Origin: Sedimenticola sp.
GTDB taxonomy: Bacteria; Pseudomonadota; Gammaproteobacteria; Chromatiales; Chromatiaceae
NCBI GenBank assembly: GCA_027068915.1
Contig: JAMOLT010000005.1
Coordinates: 1 to 50,570 of the forward strand
Direction: 5' to 3'
Length of the DNA stretch: 50,570 nucleotides
The notes below the pieces were generated by a model. It ran no database searches. It was given only the letters and a program-made list of their open reading frames with translations, and had not been told where the DNA came from. Positions 9,311-16,409 of this stretch are shown here, piece by piece. Numbering within the stretch: position 1 is the stretch's first letter; each line of letters begins with the position of its first letter. The position numbers and the translations under genes are program-made.

Positions 9311-9679
9311 ATGATGCGCTACATCATTACCGGCATTCTTTTGCTGGCGCTATTTCTGGGTCTTGCCAGCTTATGGATGGCTAATCAGGAATGGGTATCT
9401 TATAAGCATGGTGGCGAACATATCCCACGGCTGGAAATGCGGGCAGGAGATGCGGCTTCAGAAGGGCTGCTACCGCTGCAGGAGATTATCCGGCAGCTAC
9501 GATTGCCAGCGGATACCCGCATCCTGGAAGTAGAGCAGGAACACTCGGGCCGCAGCATACATTACGATATTGAGTTGGTCACGGCCGAGGGCAGGATTTA
9601 CAAGCTGCATGTAGATCCCTACACTGCCGAGGTGGTGGAAGCGGAGGAAGCCCATGAGACTGCTGCTGGTGGAAGATGA
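9311..9679 (+). CDS. PepSY domain protein, membrane-anchored, first gene of a sensor operon
   Basis: 122 residues with an N-terminal membrane helix (about 3-23). The PepSY domain lies at about 55-115: LLPLQEIIRQLRLPADTRILEVE, then YDIELVTAEGRIYKLHVDPYTAEVVE, the typical ending. PepSY proteins are often co-encoded with PhoPQ-like systems and are thought to modulate sensing or peptidase activity outside the membrane. No clear Shine-Dalgarno precedes the ATG; an ATG at 9314 is an equal alternative. Its end overlaps the response regulator by 26 bases. Confidence 0.85.
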   Translation: MMRYIITGILLLALFLGLASLWMANQEWVSYKHGGEHIPRLEMRAGDAASEGLLPLQEIIRQLRLPADTRILEVEQEHSGRSIHYDIELVTAEGRIYKLHVDPYTAEVVEAEEAHETAAGGR

Positions 9680-10313
9680 CAAAATGCTTGTAGAAGATCT
9701 CATGCCGGAACTGCGCCAGGCAGGCTATGCGGTGGATCTGGCAACCGACGGGCAGGAGGCGCTGTTTCTGGGCGAAACCGAAAGCTACGACCTGGTGGTG
9801 CTCGATCTCGGGCTGCCTGTCATGAACGGCCTGGAGGTGCTGCGCACATGGCGCACCGGCGGCATCAAGGCGCCGGTGCTGATTCTCACCGCCCGGGACA
9901 GCTGGCGGGAAAAGGTGGATGGCCTGAAAGCAGGGGCCGATGACTACCTCACCAAACCTTTCCATTTCGAGGAACTGCTGGCCAGGCTGCAGGCACTGCT
10001 GCGCCGCAGCCATGACAAGGTGGCGACCCGACTGCATGGGAAAGGCATGGTGCTGGACGAGGAACACCAGCAAATCCTGCTGGATGACGGCGCTTCCCTG
10101 CCCCTCACCGGCACGGAATTTCGTCTGCTGCGCTATTTCATGATGAACCCCGGCAAGCCGCTTTCCAAGACTCGGCTTACCGAGCACGTCTATGAGCAGG
10201 ATTTTGACCGGGACAGCAATCTCATCGAGGTCTATGTACGCCGCCTGCGGGAAAAGATCGGCAAGGAGCACATCGAAACCCGGCGCGGACAAGGCTATGT
10301 TTTCAAGGCATAG
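9654..10313 (+). CDS. OmpR/PhoP-family response regulator
   Basis: 219 residues. Receiver domain with the acidic pocket near residues 7-9 (VEDD), phosphoacceptor D51 in YDLVVLDLGLPVMNG, T79 and K101 (DDYLTKPF). A winged-helix DNA-binding domain follows (LTGTEFRLLRYFMMNPG, then IEVYVRRLREKIG and IETRRGQGYVFKA). All key residues are present. RBS GGAGGAAG precedes the ATG. It overlaps both neighbours, forming a PepSY-regulator-kinase operon divergent from czcCBA, so the pump operon is the likely target (inference). CusR/CopR-like or PhoP-like naming would be premature. Confidence 0.92.
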   Translation: MRLLLVEDDKMLVEDLMPELRQAGYAVDLATDGQEALFLGETESYDLVVLDLGLPVMNGLEVLRTWRTGGIKAPVLILTARDSWREKVDGLKAGADDYLTKPFHFEELLARLQALLRRSHDKVATRLHGKGMVLDEEHQQILLDDGASLPLTGTEFRLLRYFMMNPGKPLSKTRLTEHVYEQDFDRDSNLIEVYVRRLREKIGKEHIETRRGQGYVFKA

Positions 10314-11619
10314 CCGCCCCGCTTCTCTGGAGCATTCACTAAGCTGGATGATGGGCATCCTGTTGCTCGGGGTGCTGCTGGTACTGCTGGGAATCGCCGC
10401 CTGGATCGGCAGGGAGAGCGCCATCCAGTTCGCCCTTTCGCGCCTGCATCATGACGCCGAGGCCATTCTCAGCAGCATGGATGTGACGGAACGCAAAATC
10501 GTGCGTTCCCTGCCTCCCATCTACAGGCAGCCCCTATCGGGGCACTACTTTGTCGTATATTTCGATGATGGAGAGCCCCTGGTTTCCCGCTCCCTGTGGG
10601 ATCAGAAACTGGTGATTCCCGAAAAACACCCGGAGACAACCAACTACTGGCTTACCTCCGGCCCCCAGAACCAGCAACTGCTCTTCTGGCAAAGCACCTA
10701 TGAAAAAGACGGGCGGAAACTTTCCATCGCCATTGCGGAAGACGTGGCGCCATTGCTCTCCGCCATCAAGCGTTTTCTCTGGATTGGCGTGGCGGCATCG
10801 CTGGCCGCGGTATTGCTCATATTGCTGGTGCAGCGCCTGGCCATCCGGCGCGCTTTCGCCCGCCTGGACGCCATTCGTGAGGACTTAAGAGCAGTAAAAA
10901 GCGGCGCCCGCACCCAGATAGGAACCAACGCACCCGAAGAAGTACAGCCTATGGTGGTTGAATTCAACCAGCTTTTACAGGCCTGGAAAGAACACCAGGA
11001 GCGTTCAAGAAACGCTCTGGGCAATCTCGCCCACGCCCTCAAAACACCCCTGAACATGATCTATCGGCACGGGGAGAAAAGTGGAGAAGCAAAGCTGGTG
11101 GACCAGGCGCAGCAAATGCAGCAGCTTATCGAGCGGGAGCTGAAGCGGGCCCGGATCAGCAGCCGCGCAGTGGTGGGCAAGCATTTCTGTCCCGAAGAGG
11201 ATCTGGGGGATCTTGTCGATACCATTCAGGCCCTGCATCACCGGAAAGCATTGCAAATCGAAGTGGACATCGATGCGCCCTGCTCCCTTCCCTTCGATCA
11301 GAACGATATGCTGGAGCTGCTGGGCAACCTTCTCGACAACGCCGCCAAATGGGCCAGGCACAAACTGCGCCTGCGGCTCACCGCAAACCACAGGCTGGTG
11401 CTACTGCTGGAAGATGACGGCCCGGGCATCGAACCCCACCTGCGCGAAGCCCTGCTGGCGCGGGGAAAACGCCTGGACGAAAACCGGCCCGGATACGGGC
11501 TGGGACTCGCCATTGTCAACGATATTGCGCAGCTCTATGGGGGTGACATGCAACTGGATCAATCCCCGGATCTCAAGGGGCTGCGTGTTATCGTTACTCT
11601 GCCTTTGTTCGATACATAG
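10297..11619 (+). CDS. PhoQ-like sensor histidine kinase
   Basis: 440 residues from the ATG at 10297, inside the end of the regulator gene (17-base overlap); the frame extends upstream only through sequence antagonistic to the regulator frame. Membrane helices at about 17-38 and 157-180 enclose a periplasmic sensor of about 115 residues. The phosphorylated His is H246 in NLAHALKTPLNMI, the HxxKTP variant also seen in PhoQ. N box NLLDNAAKWAR, G1 EDDGPGIE and G2 GYGLGLAIV are intact. Partner of the regulator at 9654. The ligand is unknown; a metal or envelope signal is suggested by the divergent efflux operon. Confidence 0.9.
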   Translation: MFSRHSRPASLEHSLSWMMGILLLGVLLVLLGIAAWIGRESAIQFALSRLHHDAEAILSSMDVTERKIVRSLPPIYRQPLSGHYFVVYFDDGEPLVSRSLWDQKLVIPEKHPETTNYWLTSGPQNQQLLFWQSTYEKDGRKLSIAIAEDVAPLLSAIKRFLWIGVAASLAAVLLILLVQRLAIRRAFARLDAIREDLRAVKSGARTQIGTNAPEEVQPMVVEFNQLLQAWKEHQERSRNALGNLAHALKTPLNMIYRHGEKSGEAKLVDQAQQMQQLIERELKRARISSRAVVGKHFCPEEDLGDLVDTIQALHHRKALQIEVDIDAPCSLPFDQNDMLELLGNLLDNAAKWARHKLRLRLTANHRLVLLLEDDGPGIEPHLREALLARGKRLDENRPGYGLGLAIVNDIAQLYGGDMQLDQSPDLKGLRVIVTLPLFDT

Positions 11620-11661
11620 CTGAACACCCCAAGACAGCTCGTGTACTGCATCATGGATGGC

Positions 11662-12123
11662 CTATTTTGCAAGCCGGCGATCGAACACGAACGGTTCAAC
11701 AATCATCGCATTTTCCAGTTTGCCAAAACCGTGATGACTGGGGTTGATGAGCAAATTGAACTGTTGTGGCACGACAGTGCTGGGAACTGCCAGTGCCAAT
11801 GACTCACCACTGGCCAGCCATTCATCGCCGATGGCTGCAGTCGAAGAAGGCGGAGGATCGTCTCTCCAGTCTTTTGGCAGCGCATCCCCGGCCAGGGTCA
11901 TTACCGCCTCGTCCCGCAAGGTAATTTCACAAAGAACAAAATGGTTCAGCACGTCATTTTGATGCAAGTGAACCAGTTTTTCCAGCGCAGCCAGGGCAAT
12001 CGAGTCAGAAGCATATACCGCAGCCATGCCCTTGCTGTTCCATCGTCCGCCGTATAATTTTGCTCCCTGGGGATCCAGCGGGTCGTCAGCGTATTTTGCC
12101 TTGATCAAGCGGTAGACCCGCAT
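11662..12123 (-). CDS. RES-domain toxin (NAD+-degrading type) of a type II toxin-antitoxin pair
   Basis: 153 residues from the ATG at 12123. The RES signature is clear: RVYRL at the start, YGGRWNSKGMAAVYAS, then ALAALEKLVH; R27, Y37 and E48 correspond to the conserved Arg, Tyr and Glu of the NAD+-phosphorylase/hydrolase toxins (MbcT, ResT, ParT families). Such toxins stop growth by depleting NAD+ or, in ParT, by modifying metabolic enzymes. The start overlaps the antitoxin stop by one base (TGATG). All motif residues are present, so the toxin is probably active. Confidence 0.9.
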   Translation of the reverse strand: MRVYRLIKAKYADDPLDPQGAKLYGGRWNSKGMAAVYASDSIALAALEKLVHLHQNDVLNHFVLCEITLRDEAVMTLAGDALPKDWRDDPPPSSTAAIGDEWLASGESLALAVPSTVVPQQFNLLINPSHHGFGKLENAMIVEPFVFDRRLAK

Positions 12124-12608
12124 CAAGTGATGACCCCATGTTCCAGGCGACCGATCAGATCCTGAACTTCATCAGCGCCAGCTTCGGTATCGAGGTGCTC
12201 CAGGGGAGTATTTCCTCCAAGCGCCTTGGCTGGTTCATTGAGCCAATGGCGGGCCGCCTCAAAATCACCTTCGAACAATTGCAGGGCGGCACGATAGGTT
12301 GTCGCCACTCGGTACACCCGGTCGCTTTCCTGGGGTGTCAGGCGTTTCTGTACACGTCGACGTGTCAGGGTGGCCGTCGGCAGGGCGATGATCCGGAGAA
12401 GCGCTTGCTGGGAAATTGCCAGTTCCCTGGTCAGCTTGTCAATCACATTCACGGGGAACCCCTGCCGGATCTCGACAACAAGCCCTCCCCTGCTACCGGT
12501 CGCCAGACCAAGACGGGTAAAAATCCCTGCTGGATCGAAGCCGCTTTGCCCTTTGTCTTTGGGACGGCGGCGTGATGGGTGAAATACCCGTGCAGTCGAA
12601 CTTGTCAT
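12123..12608 (-). CDS. Xre/MbcA/ParS-type antitoxin
   Basis: 161 residues from the ATG at 12608, chosen because AAGGAGG lies 6 bases upstream. The middle contains a helix-turn-helix-like segment (INVIDKLTRELAISQQALLRIIALPTATLTRRR), and the C-terminal part (DRVYRVATTYRAALQLFEGDFEAARHWLNEPAKALGGNTPLEHLDTEAGADEV, given here as the DUF2384 region) is the toxin-binding ParS/MbcA domain with the usual W-L-x-P-x-x-A-L-G-G core. It neutralises the RES toxin and usually represses its own operon. A good promoter with palindromes lies upstream (12629-12678). Confidence 0.9.
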   Translation of the reverse strand: MTSSTARVFHPSRRRPKDKGQSGFDPAGIFTRLGLATGSRGGLVVEIRQGFPVNVIDKLTRELAISQQALLRIIALPTATLTRRRVQKRLTPQESDRVYRVATTYRAALQLFEGDFEAARHWLNEPAKALGGNTPLEHLDTEAGADEVQDLIGRLEHGVIT

Positions 12609-12628
12609 GACAGACCTCCTTACTACTA

Positions 12629-12658
12629 CCATATGGAGAATAGTATACCATCATATGG
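12629..12658 (-). promoter_or_regulatory. Candidate autoregulatory operator of the Xre-RES operon
   Basis: Three short palindromes: CCATATGG at 12629-12636 (perfect), GTATAC at 12643-12648, and CATATG at 12652-12657 with flanks similar to the first. The two CATATGG copies start 22 bases apart, two helical turns. The right one overlaps the -10 box, the others lie where the transcript starts. This arrangement fits cooperative binding by the Xre-type antitoxin. Confidence 0.5.
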
Positions 12659-12678
12659 CGCTTTTCTGCACGGGTCAA
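12650..12678 (-). promoter_or_regulatory. Sigma-70 type promoter of the Xre-RES operon
   Basis: On the minus strand -35 TTGACC (12678-12673) and -10 TATGAT (12655-12650) are separated by exactly 17 bases. The antitoxin ATG is about 40 bases downstream of the -10. Confidence 0.65.
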
Positions 12679-12973
12679 AATCCCGCAGACATTCGGGCTG
12701 TATTGGATTTCTCCGGAAGGACAGACCGGGATCAGGACAAGACGGCCACTCGTCCAGGCATTACTCCAGCAGAGAACATCGGGGATGGCATGAAGAAAAC
12801 ACCAATACTGGAGCCCCCTGTATGCCCCATATCTCACCCTGGTTTTCCAAAGTTGCCCCCAACGCTTCACCGATTGTTGAGGGGAATGGGCAGAACAGCA
12901 TAGGAACCCATTATTAACGCGGCGGCTGAATATGGCATATATTGGTGCCGGGTTAATAGAATGGTGACAGGAC
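12679..12973. other. Non-coding stretch between toxin-antitoxin locus and tRNA terminator
   Basis: Together with the promoter region this makes a gene-free interval of about 365 bases. Open frames here have no recognisable composition or homology that I can name. The only structure seen is an imperfect palindrome at 12908-12964, related to one between hpt and the MTI phosphorylase gene. Confidence 0.5.
12908..12964. repeat. Imperfect palindrome, copy B of a repeat also found near 16,400
   Basis: The outer arms are CCATTATTAACGCGGC (12908-12923) and GCCGGGTTAATAGAATGG (12947-12964), which pair with a 2-base offset and one mismatch. The inside from 12921 reads GGCGGCTGAA, then CATATATT, then GCCGGG, the same order and nearly the same spacing as the minus strand at 16441-16400. 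Too short for a mobile gene; it could be a REP/MITE-like unit or a protein-binding palindrome. Confidence 0.55.
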
Positions 12974-12999
12974 AAAAAAAGCCCGCGAGAATGCAGGCT
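12974..12999 (-). terminator. Rho-independent terminator of the tRNA-Val gene
   Basis: On the minus strand AGCCTGC and GCGGGCT form a 7-bp stem with loop ATTCTC, followed by TTTTTT. It lies about 35 bases after the tRNA 3' end. Confidence 0.85.
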
Positions 13000-13034
13000 T
13001 AGGGACATTTTGGGGTTTCTTGAGACTACTTAGT

Positions 13035-13110
13035 TGGTAGGCGCGAACGGAATCGAACCGCCGACCCCCACCATGTCAAGGTGGTGCTCTAACCAGCTGA
13101 GCTACGCGCC
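13035..13110 (-). tRNA. tRNA-Val (anticodon GAC), CCA encoded
   Basis: 76 bases on the minus strand. Acceptor stem GGCGCGT pairs with the 3' strand before the encoded CCA. The D arm contains AGCTCAGCTGGTTAGAGC, the anticodon loop is TTGACAT in a CCACC/GGTGG stem (anticodon GAC), and the T arm contains GGTTCGATTCC. The T stem has two G-U pairs, which is acceptable. It reads the Val codons GTC/GTT. Transcribed alone, with its own promoter and terminator. Confidence 0.96.
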
Positions 13111-13124
13111 TGTTGCGAGGGCGA

Positions 13125-13154
13125 ACTATACACGGGATTCCCCGGTTTCTGCAA
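13125..13154 (-). promoter_or_regulatory. Promoter of the tRNA-Val gene
   Basis: Minus strand -35 TTGCAG (13154-13149), 18-base spacer, -10 TATAGT (13130-13125), then a GC-rich discriminator TCGCCCTCGC. The latter is typical of stable-RNA promoters under stringent control. Confidence 0.7.
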
Positions 13155-13267
13155 GTACCTGGCCGCCATGTCCGGTAGAATAAACGGATTGAGCGATGGG
13201 CCGTAGCTTATCGCACCGGCAGCTGGAATACTTGGTTGCCGGTATGACAATCGCTGAGCAGCGACGC

Positions 13268-13318
13268 TCCAGCAGCAGAAAGGGTTTGTATATGAATACA
13301 CCTGCACCAAAGGGCAAC
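13268..13318 (+). repeat. 51-bp inverted repeat, left copy, covering the permease RBS and start codon
   Basis: This segment and the reverse complement of 14644-14694 agree at 48 of 51 positions, including 23 consecutive identical bases around TTTGTATATGAATACACC. It contains AAAGGG, the ATG of the permease at 13292 and its first nine codons. The two copies enclose the whole gene in opposite orientation. Confidence 0.93.
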
Positions 13319-14602
13319 GGCGAAAAACTCTCCCTCAAGGAAGTCATCGCCATGGGTATAGGCGGCATGGTGGGGGGCGGTATTTTTTCTGTGCTGGGGC
13401 TGGCCATTGCCCAGGCAGGTCATGCGGCGCCCATTGCTTTTGCCATTGGCGGCATCATCGCCCTGATTACCGGTTTGTCCTATGCACACCTGGGGCTGGC
13501 GTTTCAGTCCAGCGGTGGAAGCTTTACCTTTCTGGAGCATGCATTCAGGAACCGCAATATCGCCGCCATGGGCGGCTGGCTGCTGCTGGTGGGCTATGTG
13601 GGAACAATGGCGCTGTATTCCTACACCTTCGGCGTATATGGCAGCGCCATGCTGGGCGACAATGGCTCATCCCCGGCCATGCATCATCTGCTGGAAACAC
13701 TGATTCTGCTGACTTTTCTCGGGATCAATCTGTATGGCATCAAGGCCAGCGGCACCAGCGAATTGCTGATCGTCACGGTCAAGGTCATCATTTTATTTCT
13801 ATTTGCGGCCATCGGGCTGTTCTATATCAAGGCCGACTATGTGCTGCCGGTATTCAATCAGGGTCATACCGGCGTTCTCATGGCGGCTGCACTGATCTTT
13901 GTCGCCTATGAAGGCTTTGAGCTGATTCCCAATGCCATCAATGAAATGGAAAATCCACAACGTAACCTCAAGCGTGCCATTGTGTGGTCTATCGGTGTAA
14001 CCATTGCCATCTATGTACTGGTTTCCCTGGTGGCTGTAGGCAATCTGCTTCCCGATGAAGTCAGCAAGTACAAGGAATATGCTCTGGCGGTTGCAGCAAA
14101 GCCTTTTCTGGGGCAGGCGGGTTTTCTGCTGATTGGCCTGGCCGCCCTGTTCTCCACCGCTTCTGCAATCAATGCAACCATGTTCGGTACGGCGCGCCTT
14201 GGAATGATCATGGCGAAAGAGAAGGCGCTGCCCACGGTCTTTGGCTTCAGAAGAAAACAAAACAATATTCCCTGGGTGAGTCTGGTGGCCATTACTTTGG
14301 TTACCCTGGCTTTTGTCAATCTGGCAAACCTGACTATTATCTCTTCTTTCGCCAGTTCGACCTTCTTGTTGATCTTTGCCGCCATCAACCTTTCTGCATG
14401 GCGGCTGCGCAAGAAAATCTCCTCTGGAGCCATCCTGCCGTTGACCGGGCTGTTTCTGTCTCTTGTTTCCTGGGTGGCGCTGGTTGTCTATCTGTGGAAC
14501 ACCAACACCAGCAACTTGCTATGGATAGGGATTATTTATCTGTCTGTCATCATCGCCGAGCTGCTGTTCAGCCAGCGGCGACTGCTTTTGAAGTCACACT
14601 GA
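13292..14602 (+). CDS. APC-superfamily amino acid/polyamine permease
   Basis: 436 residues from the ATG at 13292, which has AAAGGG 7 bases upstream; the open frame to 13196 lacks such a site. Residues 15-40 (KEVIAMGIGGMVGGGIFSVLG) are the TM1 glycine-rich substrate motif of the APC family, and VAYEGFELIPNAINEMENPQRNLKRAI is the conserved TM6 region with the loop after it. About 12 hydrophobic segments. It imports or exchanges an amino acid or amine through the inner membrane; the substrate cannot be told. It stands alone between a tRNA gene and a convergent operon, and is enclosed by a 51-bp inverted repeat that includes its start codon. Confidence 0.9.
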   Translation: MNTPAPKGNGEKLSLKEVIAMGIGGMVGGGIFSVLGLAIAQAGHAAPIAFAIGGIIALITGLSYAHLGLAFQSSGGSFTFLEHAFRNRNIAAMGGWLLLVGYVGTMALYSYTFGVYGSAMLGDNGSSPAMHHLLETLILLTFLGINLYGIKASGTSELLIVTVKVIILFLFAAIGLFYIKADYVLPVFNQGHTGVLMAAALIFVAYEGFELIPNAINEMENPQRNLKRAIVWSIGVTIAIYVLVSLVAVGNLLPDEVSKYKEYALAVAAKPFLGQAGFLLIGLAALFSTASAINATMFGTARLGMIMAKEKALPTVFGFRRKQNNIPWVSLVAITLVTLAFVNLANLTIISSFASSTFLLIFAAINLSAWRLRKKISSGAILPLTGLFLSLVSWVALVVYLWNTNTSNLLWIGIIYLSVIIAELLFSQRRLLLKSH

Positions 14603-14605
14603 TAG

Positions 14606-14624
14606 AAAGCATAAGCAATGCTTT
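14606..14624 (+). other. Small hairpin just after the permease stop
   Basis: AAAGCAT (14606-14612) and ATGCTTT (14618-14624) pair over a 5-base loop, four bases after the stop codon. There is no following U-run, so it is not a convincing terminator; transcripts may continue into the right copy of the inverted repeat. Confidence 0.4.
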
Positions 14625-14643
14625 GGTCTTGGTGGTTATTGCT

Positions 14644-14694
14644 GTTGCCCTTTGGTGTGGGTGTATTCATATACAAACCCTTCCTGCTGCTGGA
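14644..14694 (-). repeat. 51-bp inverted repeat, right copy, after the permease gene
   Basis: Reverse complement of 13268-13318 with three mismatches. On the minus strand it again carries an RBS-like GAAGGG and an ATG (14670) followed by MNTPTPKGN, compared with MNTPAPKGN in the permease. From there a 44-codon frame runs to 14536 into the antisense of the permease end; I do not regard that as a gene. The copy lies between the permease stop and the convergent META gene. Confidence 0.93.
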
Positions 14695-14729
14695 ATGCCA
14701 CCAGCAATGGCTCGGCAGAAAATCCGCAG

Positions 14730-15647
14730 CTATTGTAAAAAGTGTTTTTCGACCTTCTTGCCGGGAATGAAAATCAGGGTGCCGCTGCGATCAGCAGAAC
14801 TCCAAGACAGCACCAGTTGCCTGCCGACAAGGCTGAAGCTGGTAGTATTTCCCAGGCTCTGCAAGTAGCTGCTTTCCACATGCATGACGTCATCCGGGCA
14901 GGCCTTGCGAGTACTGCCTACCGGGCCTAGCTTTACCATGCCGCCTGCATCTTCCAGGTCTTTCATATGGGAAAAATAGCTGTTGCAGCCTGCATTCCCC
15001 TTGACCTGGTCATCCTCATAGGTCAGGCTTATTCGTAGATCTTCCGGCACGGCTTCGTCATTAAGCATGGTCAAGATCCATTCTGTTCCGCCAATATCTT
15101 CAACTGACAACCTTCCCTTCAGCTTCACTGGCATTTCCTTGAAGCTTCCGTCATTCTCGTAGACCCAGGTTCGTGTTGCTTTCTGTGCCGGGCAGCAAGC
15201 AGGATCAGTGGCCCCATGCTCAACAAGATCAACAACAATTTTGTTGCCATAAATTTCCCCGCCAAGAATCTGCACCCTGTCGCCAACGAAAATGGATTGA
15301 CTGGACATCTTGTCTTTTTCCAGATCCAGAACTACCAGGTAATTGAAAACCCCACTGCCTCCTGGGGCATCCCAGAACGCCAGCACAATTTCGTCCTTTC
15401 CATCTCCATCCAGGTCTCCCAGCAGTTCGAAGCCGTTGATCAGGCCCCGGGTTTTCCGGCCTGACCCGGCTGGCTCATCCAAAAGCTCCGCAGCAACCAA
15501 TGAGGATGCCGGAACAGTATCAGATACACCCTTTTCCTCTGTTTCTCCTTCCTGTATTCCATTCGCAGAAACAGCGGCGGCAGCATATGAAGAAGCAAAG
15601 ACTCCCGCAAGAAGTAAAAAATGCAGCATTTTTTGTATGGAAATCAT
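14730..15647 (-). CDS. Exported META-domain (HslJ-like) protein with an FG-GAP-like N-terminal part
   Basis: 305 residues. A signal peptide (MISIQKMLHFLLLAGVFASSYAAAA) directs export. Residues about 70-130 contain LLGDLDGDGKDEIVLAFWD, a calcium-loop-like FG-GAP/VCBS motif. The C-terminal third is a META domain: ISLTYEDDQVKGNAGCNSYF and STRKACPDDVMHVESSYLQSL, ending LVLSWSSADRSGTLIFIPG, as in HslJ. META proteins are linked to heat or antibiotic stress but have no defined activity. It overlaps the MTI phosphorylase stop (ATGA) and is the last gene of the cysM operon. Confidence 0.8.
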   Translation of the reverse strand: MISIQKMLHFLLLAGVFASSYAAAAVSANGIQEGETEEKGVSDTVPASSLVAAELLDEPAGSGRKTRGLINGFELLGDLDGDGKDEIVLAFWDAPGGSGVFNYLVVLDLEKDKMSSQSIFVGDRVQILGGEIYGNKIVVDLVEHGATDPACCPAQKATRTWVYENDGSFKEMPVKLKGRLSVEDIGGTEWILTMLNDEAVPEDLRISLTYEDDQVKGNAGCNSYFSHMKDLEDAGGMVKLGPVGSTRKACPDDVMHVESSYLQSLGNTTSFSLVGRQLVLSWSSADRSGTLIFIPGKKVEKHFLQ

Positions 15648-16387
15648 GGCCAGTCGGCTTCTATGTTCTTGAGTAACAATTTCACTGATTCAATGGATGT
15701 CTCCAGATTTTTCTGTATGTCCTGCATGGTAATCGCGCCCCTTCCAAGCCCCGCCGCCCAATTGACAACCAGGGACAGGTGAGCAAAGCACAAGTCAAGC
15801 TCTCTCGCCAGCGCTGCCTCCGGCATGCCGGTCATCCCCACCAGATCACAGCCATCGCGATGCATGCGCTGAATCTCGGCTGCGGACTCAAGGCGCGGCC
15901 CCTGGGTGGCTCCGTAGGTTCCTTCGGTTTTGATCCGCACACTGGCGCGTCTGCCCGCCTGAATCAGGATAGCCCGCAACTGTTCGCAATATGGCTGGGA
16001 AAAATCCACATGCTTTACCGGCGACACATCGCAGCAATCAACAAAGGTATGCTCCCTGCCCCAGGTATAGTCGATAATCTGGTCGGGTATGCACAATATG
16101 CCTGGCTCCATGGTAATTCCTCCCACAGATGCAACACTGATAATGCTTTTGACGCCGATGGAATCAAGAGCCCAGATGTTGGCACGATAATTTACCCTGT
16201 GTGGCGGAATGGTGTGCCCTCCACCATGGCGTGGCAGAAACACAACCGGCAATTCACCAAAGTGGCCAAAGGTCAGTGGCGCCGAGGGTTCACCGTAGGG
16301 TGTAGCCACAACCTTCTGGCGCTCCACTTCCAGCGTTTCCAGCCAGGCAAGTCCCGAGCCACCCACAATTGCTATTCGATCAGTCAT
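15644..16387 (-). CDS. S-methyl-5'-thioinosine phosphorylase (MTAP/PNP family)
   Basis: 247 residues of the type 2 purine nucleoside phosphorylase fold: IAIVGGSGLAWLE at the start, LPRHGGGHTIPPHRVNYRAN (phosphate-binding region), IISVASVGGI and GTYGATQGPRLESAAEIQRM. Near the C-terminus the purine-contact segment reads VVNWAAGLG, with Asn where human MTAP has Asp, which suits a 6-oxopurine. It resembles P. aeruginosa PA3004, shown to split methylthioinosine into hypoxanthine and methylthioribose-1-phosphate. The hypoxanthine salvage gene hpt lies directly upstream and nagZ before it, an order close to PA3004-PA3005. RBS AGGAA, 7 bases before the ATG. MTAP activity on methylthioadenosine cannot be fully excluded. 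Confidence 0.83.
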   Translation of the reverse strand: MTDRIAIVGGSGLAWLETLEVERQKVVATPYGEPSAPLTFGHFGELPVVFLPRHGGGHTIPPHRVNYRANIWALDSIGVKSIISVASVGGITMEPGILCIPDQIIDYTWGREHTFVDCCDVSPVKHVDFSQPYCEQLRAILIQAGRRASVRIKTEGTYGATQGPRLESAAEIQRMHRDGCDLVGMTGMPEAALARELDLCFAHLSLVVNWAAGLGRGAITMQDIQKNLETSIESVKLLLKNIEADWP

Positions 16388-16409
16388 ACTGTTGTTCCTG
16401 TATTATCAG

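Noticed and set aside
12493-13008. Open frame of 171 codons on the minus strand between the tRNA and the antitoxin
   Set aside because: It overlaps the tRNA terminator and the antitoxin start, has no RBS, and its composition resembles no protein family I know.
14536-14670. 44-codon open frame starting in the right inverted-repeat copy (MNTPTPKGN)
   Set aside because: After the repeat it is only the antisense of the permease 3' end; likely a by-product of the duplication.
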